Shown piece by piece: positions 40,327 to 48,772 of a stretch of 50,675 nt of DNA (its first letter is position 1; every line of letters begins with the position of its first letter). The notes under the pieces were generated by a model. It was not told the origin of the DNA. It worked only from the letters and a program-made list of their open reading frames with translations, and did no database searches. Position numbers and translations under genes: made by a program. Origin of the DNA: Collinsella sp. (GTDB lineage Bacteria; Actinomycetota; Coriobacteriia; Coriobacteriales; Coriobacteriaceae); the NCBI GenBank assembly GCA_019414325.1, contig DXMG01000012.1:3449-54123 (forward strand), read 5' to 3'.

Positions 40327-42639
40327 CTACGCCGACGCGCTGTCGCGAGCCGCCTGGCATGTAGGAGTCTGACGCAGCGTAAGCGGCTTGTCCCCCGCCT
40401 CGGCCGACGTGGTCAGCGTATACGTGATCGTCGTCGTCTCGCCAGCATGCAGGTCAACGGTGCCCGAATAGAAGGGGATTCCATGCCACGTAGCGGCGCC
40501 AAGACCAAACTGGGTGCCCTCAACCGTAAGGTCACTGATGTTGCCGCCCGTCGGGGCAAACACTGAGACATTCAGGCGTTCGTCGTCACGCGCGGCATCG
40601 GATGCGCCCGCCGCAACGTAGTCGGGCAGCTTGCCAGCCTCCTCCTGCGTCATGATGTTCGTCAGGGTAACGGTGATGCGATAGGAGCACGTGCCGTCGC
40701 CGTTCTTCACGCCCTGGCCAATCTGCGTGTCGGCGTTCAGATACCAGTCGAGCTTGGAGAAGCTCAGGTTGTTAAAGTAAACGCCGGCAACGGGATCGGC
40801 ACTCGGATCATCCGGATCGGGCAGCGAAGCGTCAATGCCCGTCTCCTTGATGGCATTCTGCTCGTCATCGTTTCTCATCCAAGCAATCAGACGGCCCTCT
40901 TCGGCACCGCGCTCGAATGCACCGACAAGCTTCGTAACGTCGACGTCACCGATGCCACCGAGAATCTTGTCGAAGGCGGCGCTGGCAACAGATGCAAAGA
41001 TGCCGTCCGATTCTTCGACCGGATAGTTCCAATACACATCGTGCATGAGAACCTTCGCCGCGTTGGTACCGTCGACGACCGTACCATCGGGCAGCGAGAC
41101 ATTACCGACAAGGCCCAGCAGGTACTGCAAGAACACCGGATCGATGCCAACGACGCCATCAACGTCCTGCCCATACTGGGACTTCCACAGCGCGGCAACA
41201 CGCTGCGAGTTGCGGGGCCAATCGGGCGAATACGCGTTGCCAGAGTTGTACAGGTTGCTGTGGTCACCAAACAGTGCCTCGTCCTCTTCGTCGACGCTCT
41301 CAACCGCCTCGTCTTTGCTGAGCGCAATACATGGAACAAAGTCACCGATCGACATCTGGCCATCGGTGACTGAGATCAAACCTTGCGAACCACCAAAACC
41401 GCCGCAAGCACGAATCTCGACGTTGTTCATGGCATACACAAGATAGTTGCGCGTCTGGCCGTTGGCGCCGAGCATCTGGGGCAGAACGGGGGCGACTTTC
41501 TCCGCCGCGTCGACCGCACCGTTCAGGGTGGCAAAGCCGTTCTTTGCCTTATCGACCAGCTCGGTCACCTGGGCGACATGCGTATCGCCAATACCCTGCA
41601 CCTTTTTGTTGGCGCTCTTGAACGCCTTCGAGCTATCGGAGAGCGAATCGGCGACCGCCTGCAGCGCGGACACGTTGATTGTCCCGTCCTGGAACAGCTT
41701 GCCGGGCGTTGCCTGAGCGAGATTATCGGCCATGGGGACCAGCGCGCCGCTCGAAACATCGGACAGAGCGTCGACCATGGTGCGGGCGGCATTAATGTCG
41801 CCGCCGTACACCGGAATGAACGAGGCCATCGTCCACACCGGGCTCGAGGTCTCCTTCTTCATGCTGCTGCAGAGCTCGTCGATCTTTTTCGCATCGTCGG
41901 GCAGGGTCGAAAAATCGCCCGACGTGACCTTGTCCTTAAGGCCGCCGACGATCTCGACAGTTTCCTTTGCCTGGCTCTTCACGGTTTTTGCCGAGTTAAG
42001 CAGCATAAAGCCGCTTGCGCCAAGCGCAACGAGAAGCACCGCGACTACAGCGGCAATAATGGCGCCGGTGTGACGCTTTTTGCGCTCGCCCTTGCGATGG
42101 CGATGACGGACCAGACCGTCAGAGGTCGAACTCGACGAAGCATCGCTACCGTAGTTCAAGCCAAAATCGTAATAATCTTCCTTGGAACCCGAGCCCGCAA
42201 ACTCGGTACCGCTATCATCCAGGCGGGCGAACGTGCCTGTCTCGGAGGCGCCGGTGTAAATCGTGCCGAGGTTACCCGTAAGCCCCGCGCCACCGGCAGA
42301 GGGAGTATTGTTGTCGGCCTTGCCGGCATTAACGTTGCCGGCGCCATTCGCGGCGTTGGCAGCACCTGCGTTGTTCGCAGGTACCGAAGGAGCCCCGCTC
42401 GGCTGCGACGCAGAGGTTGCACCGCCCGCAAAGACATTTCCTCTTGCACGGCCGGTCTTTTTTGCCTTTTGAGACTGCTCGTACAGAGCGGTAAACATCG
42501 CCGTCTCGCCCGGGGACACGCGCTTACCGGAACCGCCCTGTCCAGCGCCGCCCGGCGTGCCGGCCTTACCAGCCCCGTTCGGACGCGGCGGAACTGCAGG
42601 GCGGCCGCTATCGCTGCCCTTAAAGTGATTACCAGCCAT
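40327..42639 (-). CDS. DUF4012 membrane protein with low-complexity N-terminus
   Basis: 770 residues from ATG 42639 (GAGG 8 bases upstream). Residues about 1-180 are Gly/Ala/Asn/Ser rich and probably disordered and cytoplasmic; RHRHRKGERKKRH (about 185-197) is a strong positive stop before the membrane helix AIIAAVVAVLLVALGASGFM. The rest is extracytoplasmic with the DUF4012 block RNYLVYAMNNVEIRACGGFG followed by GSQGLISVTDGQMSIGDF, and VAALWKSQYGQDVDGVVGID; DUF4012 proteins are widespread in Gram-positive envelopes, often near polysaccharide genes. Function unknown. Monocistronic. Confidence 0.85.
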   Translation of the reverse strand: MAGNHFKGSDSGRPAVPPRPNGAGKAGTPGGAGQGGSGKRVSPGETAMFTALYEQSQKAKKTGRARGNVFAGGATSASQPSGAPSVPANNAGAANAANGAGNVNAGKADNNTPSAGGAGLTGNLGTIYTGASETGTFARLDDSGTEFAGSGSKEDYYDFGLNYGSDASSSSTSDGLVRHRHRKGERKKRHTGAIIAAVVAVLLVALGASGFMLLNSAKTVKSQAKETVEIVGGLKDKVTSGDFSTLPDDAKKIDELCSSMKKETSSPVWTMASFIPVYGGDINAARTMVDALSDVSSGALVPMADNLAQATPGKLFQDGTINVSALQAVADSLSDSSKAFKSANKKVQGIGDTHVAQVTELVDKAKNGFATLNGAVDAAEKVAPVLPQMLGANGQTRNYLVYAMNNVEIRACGGFGGSQGLISVTDGQMSIGDFVPCIALSKDEAVESVDEEDEALFGDHSNLYNSGNAYSPDWPRNSQRVAALWKSQYGQDVDGVVGIDPVFLQYLLGLVGNVSLPDGTVVDGTNAAKVLMHDVYWNYPVEESDGIFASVASAAFDKILGGIGDVDVTKLVGAFERGAEEGRLIAWMRNDDEQNAIKETGIDASLPDPDDPSADPVAGVYFNNLSFSKLDWYLNADTQIGQGVKNGDGTCSYRITVTLTNIMTQEEAGKLPDYVAAGASDAARDDERLNVSVFAPTGGNISDLTVEGTQFGLGAATWHGIPFYSGTVDLHAGETTTITYTLTTSAEAGDKPLTLRQTPTCQAARDSASA

Positions 42640-42788
42640 AAAGAAATCCTCGCAATTGAGTCGCAATGAAAAAGTCCATAACGTTACTAGTTTATGGCAT
42701 TTTGAGCATCGACAGCTAAACTCCAGACACGGACATCAATTGGCGAAAATGCGGCACAACACCTTTTCTGTCTTGGCGGCGGCGCTAG

Positions 42789-43811
42789 CTACACCGTGAG
42801 GAACATCATCACGATGATCATGACAAAGCCGATAAGGTCGGTCGGCAAAAACACCGTCCCCAGCATAACGGCGCTGGTGATGGTCGCCGAAACCGGCTCC
42901 ACAGTTCCGATGAGGCTCGCGCGCACCGAGCCGATGTCCTTAACGCCCTGCATATAAAGCATGTAAGCAAAAAACGAGCCGATAACCACGAACACCGCGA
43001 GCGCCTCGATGCCGGCAGCGTCGAGCGCCGGCATATGCGCCCAGGGCTGCACGAAGACGCACGAGACCACGCCCGCCGTGAGCATTGCCGAGCCCGTGAC
43101 GATGGGGCTGCCGTATTCGGGCAGGATCTTGGCGGGAATCACCGCCATACACGCGGCGCTGACCGCACACATAAGACCTGCTGCCAGGCCAAGCGGCGAG
43201 ATATTCAGGCTGGTGGGGTCGCCGCCGGTGGCGATTAAAAAGGTTCCACCCAGAGCCAGGCCAATGCCGATGACTTCGCGAGTACGCGGCATGCGGCGAT
43301 CGATCACGCAGGTGTAGCCCATGATGATAACGAGCTGCAGGCACTGGAGCACCGTCGCGGTTCCGGCGTTCGTCAGGCGCACGGCCGAAAGATAGCAAAA
43401 CTGGTTGAACAGCAGGCCAAAGGCGGTAAAGAGCAGCAGCTGCTTGCGATCGGCGGGTGTGGTCCAAAGCTTGACCAGGCGTGCGCGGTCGCGCGTGACA
43501 ACCACAGCCATAAAGAGCAGGCCGGCGAGAATCTGACGCACGCTCATAAGCCACAGCGTATCGACATGGTAGGTATCGAACAAAAAACTCGCGCTGGTGC
43601 CCGAGAAGCCCCAAAACGAACCGCCCACCAGCGTAGCCAAGACGCCCGTGATCATCTTGCGCGTCGAAGCGCTGTTCAGGCGGTCGCGCCATGCGCGACG
43701 GGTGTTGCGGCTGAGCTCGTCGGTGCCCTCGGGCACATCAATGTTCGATATATCGGTCATCGGCACCGAAGCCCCTGCGCCTTCGACCTGCTCGACACAC
43801 TCTTTGCTCAT
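42789..43811 (-). CDS. EamA/DMT-superfamily transporter
   Basis: 340 residues: a polar N-terminal tail of about 50 residues, then two five-helix EamA repeats. First repeat: GVLATLVGGSFWGFSGTSAS, LMSVRQILAGLLFMAVVV, LFNQFCYLSAVRLTNAGTAT, IGIGLALGGTFLIATGG. Second repeat: LGLAAGLMCAVSAACMAVIP, IVTGSAMLTAGVVSCVFV, FVVIGSFFAYMLYMQGVKDI, GTVEPVSATITSAVMLGTVF. Typical of YdcZ/RhaT-like small-metabolite exporters; substrate cannot be told. Alone between the DUF4012 gene and tRNA-Val. Confidence 0.9.
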   Translation of the reverse strand: MSKECVEQVEGAGASVPMTDISNIDVPEGTDELSRNTRRAWRDRLNSASTRKMITGVLATLVGGSFWGFSGTSASFLFDTYHVDTLWLMSVRQILAGLLFMAVVVTRDRARLVKLWTTPADRKQLLLFTAFGLLFNQFCYLSAVRLTNAGTATVLQCLQLVIIMGYTCVIDRRMPRTREVIGIGLALGGTFLIATGGDPTSLNISPLGLAAGLMCAVSAACMAVIPAKILPEYGSPIVTGSAMLTAGVVSCVFVQPWAHMPALDAAGIEALAVFVVIGSFFAYMLYMQGVKDIGSVRASLIGTVEPVSATITSAVMLGTVFLPTDLIGFVMIIVMMFLTV

Positions 43812-44042
43812 TCCACTCCCCCGAAACAGCCTGGAAACAATTCGGCTTACCTTACCACGGCGAAGTCACCAGCTGGAGGCTTGTCCGCTTATCGGCAGGA
43901 CAATTCCGCAGGCGTCTTTCCATAGCTCGATACCGCAATGGCCTTGCATTATGCGACAGCCAAATCGCGGCAGCAGGCTCTTTTGAAATGGATATGACAA
44001 AGCCCCCGAATTCCACAATGTAAGCGATTTTTAAAAATGTTC
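43812..44042. other. Intergenic region upstream of tRNA-Val
   Basis: No supported gene. The last 30 bases are AT-rich (TTTTTAAAAA at 44029-44038) directly upstream of the tRNA promoter, like an UP element. Confidence 0.4.
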
Positions 44043-44071
44043 TTGCCACCGAGTTCAGGCTCCGTTATATT
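44043..44071 (+). promoter_or_regulatory. Promoter of tRNA-Val
   Basis: TTGCCA (44043-44048), exact 17-bp spacer, TATATT (44066-44071), with an AT-rich stretch just upstream. Start near 44078, leaving a leader of about 23 bases. Confidence 0.7.
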
Positions 44072-44100
44072 ATCCCTTGCGCGCTTGCGCACCCTTGATC

Positions 44101-44175
44101 GGGCGTTTAGCTCAGGGGGAGAGCGCTTCCCTGACACGGAAGAGGTCAGAAGTTCAAATCTTCTAACGCCCACCA
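44101..44175 (+). tRNA. tRNA-Val(GAC)
   Basis: 75 nt. Acceptor GGGCGTT/AACGCCC, D stem GCTC/GAGC, anticodon stem CTTCC/GGAAG closing CTGACAC (anticodon GAC), T arm AGAAG-TTCAAAT-CTTCT, A73 and encoded CCA. Confidence 0.97.
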
Positions 44176-44183
44176 AATGTTCG

Positions 44184-44220
44184 CAGCTCAGAGGCTATGT
44201 CCTCTGGGCTGTTTTGTTTT
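44184..44220 (+). terminator. Terminator of tRNA-Val
   Basis: CAGCTCAGAGG pairs with CCTCTGGGCTG (44184-44211; one T-G wobble) followed by TTTTGTTTT. Confidence 0.85.
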
Positions 44221-44401
44221 ATGTCGCCAAATCAGCTGGCAGCTCCAACCGCCCAACTGGCCAAAAGCCGACCATCTACTTGCCGATCTATCCATCGGTA
44301 TAACCAATCAGTCCGCACCACAGCTTCTCGGCAAAACGCCACGATGTCTGCGCCCTGCGGTATCCTTGAGCCACTTGCACCTGCAGCACCAAGGAGCCAC
44401 C

Positions 44402-45088
44402 ATGCGCACCGAGCTCGATGTTCCCTTTTCGCACAAAGAAGAAGCCAAGGCGTTGGGCGCCAAATGGGACCGGACCAAGAAAATCTGGTATGTACCCAGC
44501 GGCGTCAACCCCGAGCCCTTTACCGAGTGGCTGCCCGGTATTGACCGATCCGACCCCTCTGCGCCGTATATATATCTAGTACTGGGCAAGCGCGAGTGCT
44601 GGAAGTGTCACAAAGAGACCTCGGTCGCGGCCTTCGGCATTCCCTATCGAGCCGATAACGACGAGAGCATCGCCATCGCGCACGCGCCCAACGAAGCCGG
44701 GCACATTGCCATCGACACGGCCAACGCCAACGCACTCGCCATCGTGCCCGCTCTTGGCTGCGTGCCGGGCGAGATCCGCGACTACCTTCATAAGCGCTGC
44801 GGCTACAAGCCCGTAGGCGCGCGAGCCTCCAAAGCCCCGTCGCTCGGCAACACGTGCACCAGTTGTGACGCGCTGCAAGGCAGCCGCTATCTGTTCGAGG
44901 AGCCCTCGTCCCCGTTTGCCCTCACTGCCATCAACAAGCTGCCGGCACTGGAGTTTGTGCGCGTCGAAGTTGCCGGCGTCTTTGGCGTCCCGGCCACGCG
45001 CACCGACTTTGACCAGGCGCTCTTTACCTGGGCACGCGACCATCACGACGAGTTCCACAAGCAGCTCGGTGAGGGGATTTATTTGTAG
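44402..45088 (+). CDS. DUF5710-domain protein with two CxxC pairs
   Basis: 228 residues from ATG 44402 (AAGGAG 6 bases upstream; the longer frame upstream crosses the tRNA terminator). Residues 4-32 (ELDVPFSHKEEAKALGAKWD followed by RTKKIWYVP) match DUF5710, a small module found fused to DNA primases, nucleases and conjugation proteins. Then CWKCHKE (Cys66, Cys69) and CTSCDALQG (Cys152, Cys155), separated by about 80 residues, likely one zinc site, plus Cys120 and Cys133. The middle includes AIVPALGCVPGEIRDYLHKR. No catalytic motif recognised. First gene of the accessory region after tRNA-Val. Confidence 0.75.
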   Translation: MRTELDVPFSHKEEAKALGAKWDRTKKIWYVPSGVNPEPFTEWLPGIDRSDPSAPYIYLVLGKRECWKCHKETSVAAFGIPYRADNDESIAIAHAPNEAGHIAIDTANANALAIVPALGCVPGEIRDYLHKRCGYKPVGARASKAPSLGNTCTSCDALQGSRYLFEEPSSPFALTAINKLPALEFVRVEVAGVFGVPATRTDFDQALFTWARDHHDEFHKQLGEGIYL

Positions 45089-45144
45089 AGATGACATCGA
45101 GGCATTGAGGAGCAGGAGCTCGATCGTTAAACAATCCCAAAACG

Positions 45145-46650
45145 CTACAGTCCCAAAATGTGCTCCAGATAGCCCTTGTTGAACCAGAACGATTGCTTCG
45201 TCATCCAGCGCCCGTCGGGCAGTTCGTAAGCATTCCTTGCGATGTCACCGATCTCTGTTCCATCGGCAAACTTGTAAGCCGCTTTTGACGTATGCGGGCG
45301 AACGTGAACAATTGGGTTGTCCGCCATACCGGGCAGATTGTTGGTCACCTTGAGCTTTCCGCTTGCATCCCGATACGGATTGAGCTCAACGCCCTCGCGA
45401 ATGACCTTTCGCGTCTCATCCCAGCAAGCCTTTGCGGGACCCTCGATTTCGTTTGCCGGCATTGCCCAGAATAAGCAGCGGTCAAGACGCCACTCCCCCT
45501 CGTGGTCCTCACGGAACACGACAAAGAAGAAACGGTTGGTCTCAAGACGCGCACGGAAGGAAGACGTTTCCCAATCCTCATTGATTAGCTGCTTAAACTC
45601 AAACGGAGGGAAAGACATTGCCTGCTCGATGTGCCCCCTCTTATTAACGCGACAAGCACGGACGTTAATCCCGGCCTTAACGAACTCCTCAGCAGAATTA
45701 CTTTTAATGCCGAGCATGCGATAAACGAGCGTTGTCCATTGCGCCTTGTTTCCTGTGTATTCCAGACCGTACTGCTCCGCAATCTGGCGATCGGTTTCGC
45801 CATAGTGGCGCTCGATAAGCGCAGTAACGTAGCTTTCGAAATCAATGGACTCGTCGTCGCCTTGAACGATGCTCTCGCCGATACGCGGGGCACCGAGAAC
45901 ATAGGTGTGAAGCACGTAGTCCATGTACGAACGTTTGAGAGAAAAGGCGCGACGCTTCGCGCGACGGCGTTCGATCTCGCCCGTATCGGTATTGAAGTAC
46001 TCGTAGTACTGGTCGACCCACATTGTCGCTTCGGTTGCGCCCTTTGTGCAAGCGCCCAAGTAGGTGGTCATGCCCTCCGATAGCTCGTCCGCGCGACCAT
46101 CCTGAATGTACGAAATAATCTTCTCGTAGTCGGCACGAATAATCTTCATGTCCTCTTCGGGCAGACGAACCATGACTGCACGCTCAATGCGCTGGTCGTA
46201 TTTGTCGATGGAGCGGTCACGGCCGTAGTAAATCAACAGGATATTGCTGAGCTTGGTCTTGAGATGCGAGCTGTCGTAGTCGAGCGAAACGGGACGGTCG
46301 TAGGGAATCATCGTCAAGACAAGACGTTCGCCGGCAGATTTTCGACCGTCTTTAAGTACGTCAAAGCACGTTGCCTTAAGCTCGACGCCCGCCTCGGGAA
46401 AGTCCGGCCGATCATCGCTGTTGGCCTTGTAGCCAAAGTAACGCTCCTCGATCAGGGTTCCCATACCGCCCTTGTACTTCTTGGATCCAAAGTCCTTAGG
46501 CGCGCTCTCCCCCTCCGGCGCAATGCCAAGCTCGAGAATATCGCGAAACGTCATCCCGTCGAGATTGGCAGCATACCGCTCGATGCTAGAGGGGTCAGAA
46601 AAATCAGTATCGTCAAGCATGCGCTTGAAATCGAGGCGCTTCTTGGACAT
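45145..46650 (-). CDS. Sau3AI/MutH-family type II restriction endonuclease
   Basis: 501 residues from ATG 46650 with GGAGG 6 bases upstream; the frame is open further but that covers the shared promoter. The N-terminal MutH/Sau3AI catalytic core is KYKGGMGTLIEERYFGYKAN (Glu68) and RPDFPEAGVELKATCFDV (Asp83, Glu90, Lys92: D-ExK). The C-terminal half is the allosteric DNA-binding pseudo-domain typical of Sau3AI (similar length, about 490). Characterised relatives cut GATC; specificity here is inferred. Divergent from the cognate methyltransferase. Lower GC and plainer codon use than flanking core genes suggest transfer. Confidence 0.88.
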   Translation of the reverse strand: MSKKRLDFKRMLDDTDFSDPSSIERYAANLDGMTFRDILELGIAPEGESAPKDFGSKKYKGGMGTLIEERYFGYKANSDDRPDFPEAGVELKATCFDVLKDGRKSAGERLVLTMIPYDRPVSLDYDSSHLKTKLSNILLIYYGRDRSIDKYDQRIERAVMVRLPEEDMKIIRADYEKIISYIQDGRADELSEGMTTYLGACTKGATEATMWVDQYYEYFNTDTGEIERRRAKRRAFSLKRSYMDYVLHTYVLGAPRIGESIVQGDDESIDFESYVTALIERHYGETDRQIAEQYGLEYTGNKAQWTTLVYRMLGIKSNSAEEFVKAGINVRACRVNKRGHIEQAMSFPPFEFKQLINEDWETSSFRARLETNRFFFVVFREDHEGEWRLDRCLFWAMPANEIEGPAKACWDETRKVIREGVELNPYRDASGKLKVTNNLPGMADNPIVHVRPHTSKAAYKFADGTEIGDIARNAYELPDGRWMTKQSFWFNKGYLEHILGL

Positions 46651-46722
46651 GGGATACCTCCGAACGTCGCAGTTAACCTCATGGTAGTTCAGGGCAGCAT
46701 ATTCCTCCATGAAATTGAGGTC

Positions 46723-46751
46723 TTGATCTTGTCCACTCGATCGGTTATTGT
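46723..46751 (+). promoter_or_regulatory. Promoter of the methyltransferase containing GATC sites
   Basis: TTGATC (46723-46728), exact 17-bp spacer, TATTGT (46746-46751). GATC occurs in the -35 element (46725-46728) and again in the spacer (46739-46742). If the system targets GATC, methylation state could set its own transcription. Lies in the 141-bp divergent R-M intergenic region. Confidence 0.5.
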
Positions 46752-46791
46752 TGTGAGCACCATAAACGGACACAGCAGCGATTGGAGAAAC

Positions 46792-48054
46792 GTGTCTGAG
46801 ATTAACATTGCCGAGCTTTTTGCGGGCGTCGGCGGATTTCGTCTGGGTCTTGAAGGCTATGCCGACCCGCGTCATCCCGAGTTTTACATGAAACCCGCTG
46901 GCCCCTTCCATACCATTTGGGCAAATCAGTGGGAACCACCCGGAACCAAAGCTCGTCAGTTCGCGGCACGTTGCTATATGGACCGCTTTGGCGAAGATTC
47001 CGTTGTCAACGAAGACATCAATAAGGTCTTGGAGCAGGCTGAAGCCGGCGAAATTAAAATCCCCGACGTGCAAATGGTCGTCGGTGGCTTCCCTTGCCAG
47101 GACTACTCTGTTGCACGCCCGCTCAATCAGGCGCACGGCATCGAGGGCAAGAAGGGTGTCCTTTGGTGGGACATCTATCACTTCCTCGAGATGAAAAAAC
47201 CTCGCTTCGGTCTCTTTGAGAACGTTGACCGCCTGCTCAAATCGCCCGCGTCTCAGCGCGGTCGCGACTTCGCCATCATCCTAAGCTGTCTTGCCGACCT
47301 CGACTACACGGTCGAATGGCGCGTGGTCAACTCTGCCGAATACGGTTTCCCCCAGCGTCGCAAGCGTATTTATATCTTCTGCGAAAAGGGCGCTGGCAAG
47401 GTTGATCTCGTTGATCGCATGCACAACGGCGTCATGGCTAAAGCCTTCCCCGCCATCTATCCCGACGAGATGTCCGAGCTCGACGTTTTACCCGACCCCT
47501 ACGAGAACTCAACTCGTTTTGGCGTCGGCCAAAAGACATCGCAGTTCAAGAACGCCGGTGTCATGCAGGGCTGCCATGTTCTGACCTGCAACTTTGCCGA
47601 GGACTATCACGGTGAGCGCAACGTGCTTGGCGACGTGCTTGTCGACGAGGCTGATGTCCCGGAGCAGTTCTACATCTCCGACGAAAAGCTTCCCGACTGG
47701 CGCTACCTTAAGGGCAGCAAGCGCGAAGAACGCACTAACAAAAAGACAGGCTTTACGTACACGTATTCCGAGGGAGCCATGAGCTTCCCGGATGCCACCG
47801 ACAATCCGAGCCGCACCATCCTCACAGGAGAAGGCGGCACGGGAGCGAGCCGCTTCAAGCACGTCATCGAATGTCCCGATGGCCGTTTCCGCCGTCTTGT
47901 TCCCGACGAGCTCGATCAGCTTCAGGGATTCCCGAAAGGCTGGACCGATACGGGCATGACTGACGGCCATCGAGCCTTCTGCATGGGCAACGCACTCGTC
48001 ACCGGCGTGCCCCATCGCATTGGCGAAGCTATGGTCGAAGTGTACGGCCTCTAA
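46792..48054 (+). CDS. DNA (cytosine-5)-methyltransferase of the R-M pair
   Basis: 420 residues from GTG 46792 (GGAG 5 bases upstream). C5-methyltransferase motifs in order: I AELFAGVGGFRLGLE (7-21), IV VVGGFPCQDYSVARP with catalytic Cys102, VI GLFENVDRLLKSP (Glu143-Asn144-Val145), VIII YGFPQRRKRIYIFCEK, target-recognition region about 220-330, IX LDQLQGFPKGW, X MGNALVTGVPHRIGEAMVEV. Intact. Protects the host from the divergent nuclease, as M.Sau3AI does at GATC. Confidence 0.93.
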   Translation: MSEINIAELFAGVGGFRLGLEGYADPRHPEFYMKPAGPFHTIWANQWEPPGTKARQFAARCYMDRFGEDSVVNEDINKVLEQAEAGEIKIPDVQMVVGGFPCQDYSVARPLNQAHGIEGKKGVLWWDIYHFLEMKKPRFGLFENVDRLLKSPASQRGRDFAIILSCLADLDYTVEWRVVNSAEYGFPQRRKRIYIFCEKGAGKVDLVDRMHNGVMAKAFPAIYPDEMSELDVLPDPYENSTRFGVGQKTSQFKNAGVMQGCHVLTCNFAEDYHGERNVLGDVLVDEADVPEQFYISDEKLPDWRYLKGSKREERTNKKTGFTYTYSEGAMSFPDATDNPSRTILTGEGGTGASRFKHVIECPDGRFRRLVPDELDQLQGFPKGWTDTGMTDGHRAFCMGNALVTGVPHRIGEAMVEVYGL

Positions 48055-48065
48055 GGCAAGCAATC

Positions 48066-48102
48066 CGGAGCCGGCAGTTCACGCTGTCGACTCCGTTTTT
48101 TC
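48066..48102 (+). terminator. Terminator of the methyltransferase gene
   Basis: CGGAG-c-CGGCAG pairs with CTGTCG-a-CTCCG (48066-48095), one mismatch and one wobble, followed by TTTTTT. Confidence 0.75.
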
Positions 48103-48180
48103 CATCCCACTCCCCTGTATACTGATGTAGCACGTGTTTCATCCGGGCTTGTTGGACCGGGTCGTTCATGGGAGGGTCTT

Positions 48181-48672
48181 ATGGCTGCTTCGAATCCGCC
48201 TAAGGGGAGCGTTTCTTCTTCGTCCATCAAGCCGGTTACGCGCAAGGCCGTGCGTTGCCAGCGCGAGGTCGCTTGGCTTGTCACGCAGGCGGCGGGCAGA
48301 CTCGTGGCGACCACTCAGGACGTCAATGCGCCTACGCCGAGCTTTGTGTTAGCGGCGGCGCTGGATTTTGTGCGCCAATTGGAACTTGCCGCACAGGATG
48401 CCAGCGGCCACCTCGACTACCAGAATGTTATGGCGCCCGACCTGCAAACGTTCTGCCACATGGCCAAGTTGCCCGCCGCGCCCAATGCGCTTTCGGACGC
48501 AGGCTACATGTTTACGCTTTCGGGCGCGGACCTTATCCGCGACATCTACGCATACTGCAGCGAGCTCGCCGAGCGCAGCGTCTTTGGCACGGCAGAAATC
48601 AAACCGGGATATGTCATCAAGCTGGTTCTTAGGCTGTTCTTGATGGACGGGTTCGGGGCCATGCCGGCGTAA
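48181..48672 (+). CDS. Hypothetical protein, 163 aa
   Basis: Clear ribosome site GGGAGGG 4 bases before ATG 48181. A Ser/Lys/Pro-rich N-terminus (about 25 residues) is followed by a helical globular part: CQREVAWLVTQAAGRLVATT, TPSFVLAAALDFVRQLELAA, DAGYMFTLSGADLIRDIYAY, PGYVIKLVLRLFLMDGFG. No signal peptide; not a membrane protein. A TATACT at 48118-48123 preceded by TG could be an extended -10. Family not recognised; GC-rich codon use resembles core genes rather than the adjacent R-M genes. Confidence 0.65.
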   Translation: MAASNPPKGSVSSSSIKPVTRKAVRCQREVAWLVTQAAGRLVATTQDVNAPTPSFVLAAALDFVRQLELAAQDASGHLDYQNVMAPDLQTFCHMAKLPAAPNALSDAGYMFTLSGADLIRDIYAYCSELAERSVFGTAEIKPGYVIKLVLRLFLMDGFGAMPA

Positions 48673-48772
48673 GCCGAGTCTTTAGCATCACCGTCGACTG
48701 GGCAACAACCGCTTTACCTTAGTGGGCGCCAATTGAGGGTCGATTATTGGGTCGCTTCGTCCACTAACGCAT

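Noticed and set aside
44101..44401. Prophage or integrative element at tRNA-Val
   Set aside because: No integrase, no second copy of the tRNA 3' end and no phage genes were visible in the window.
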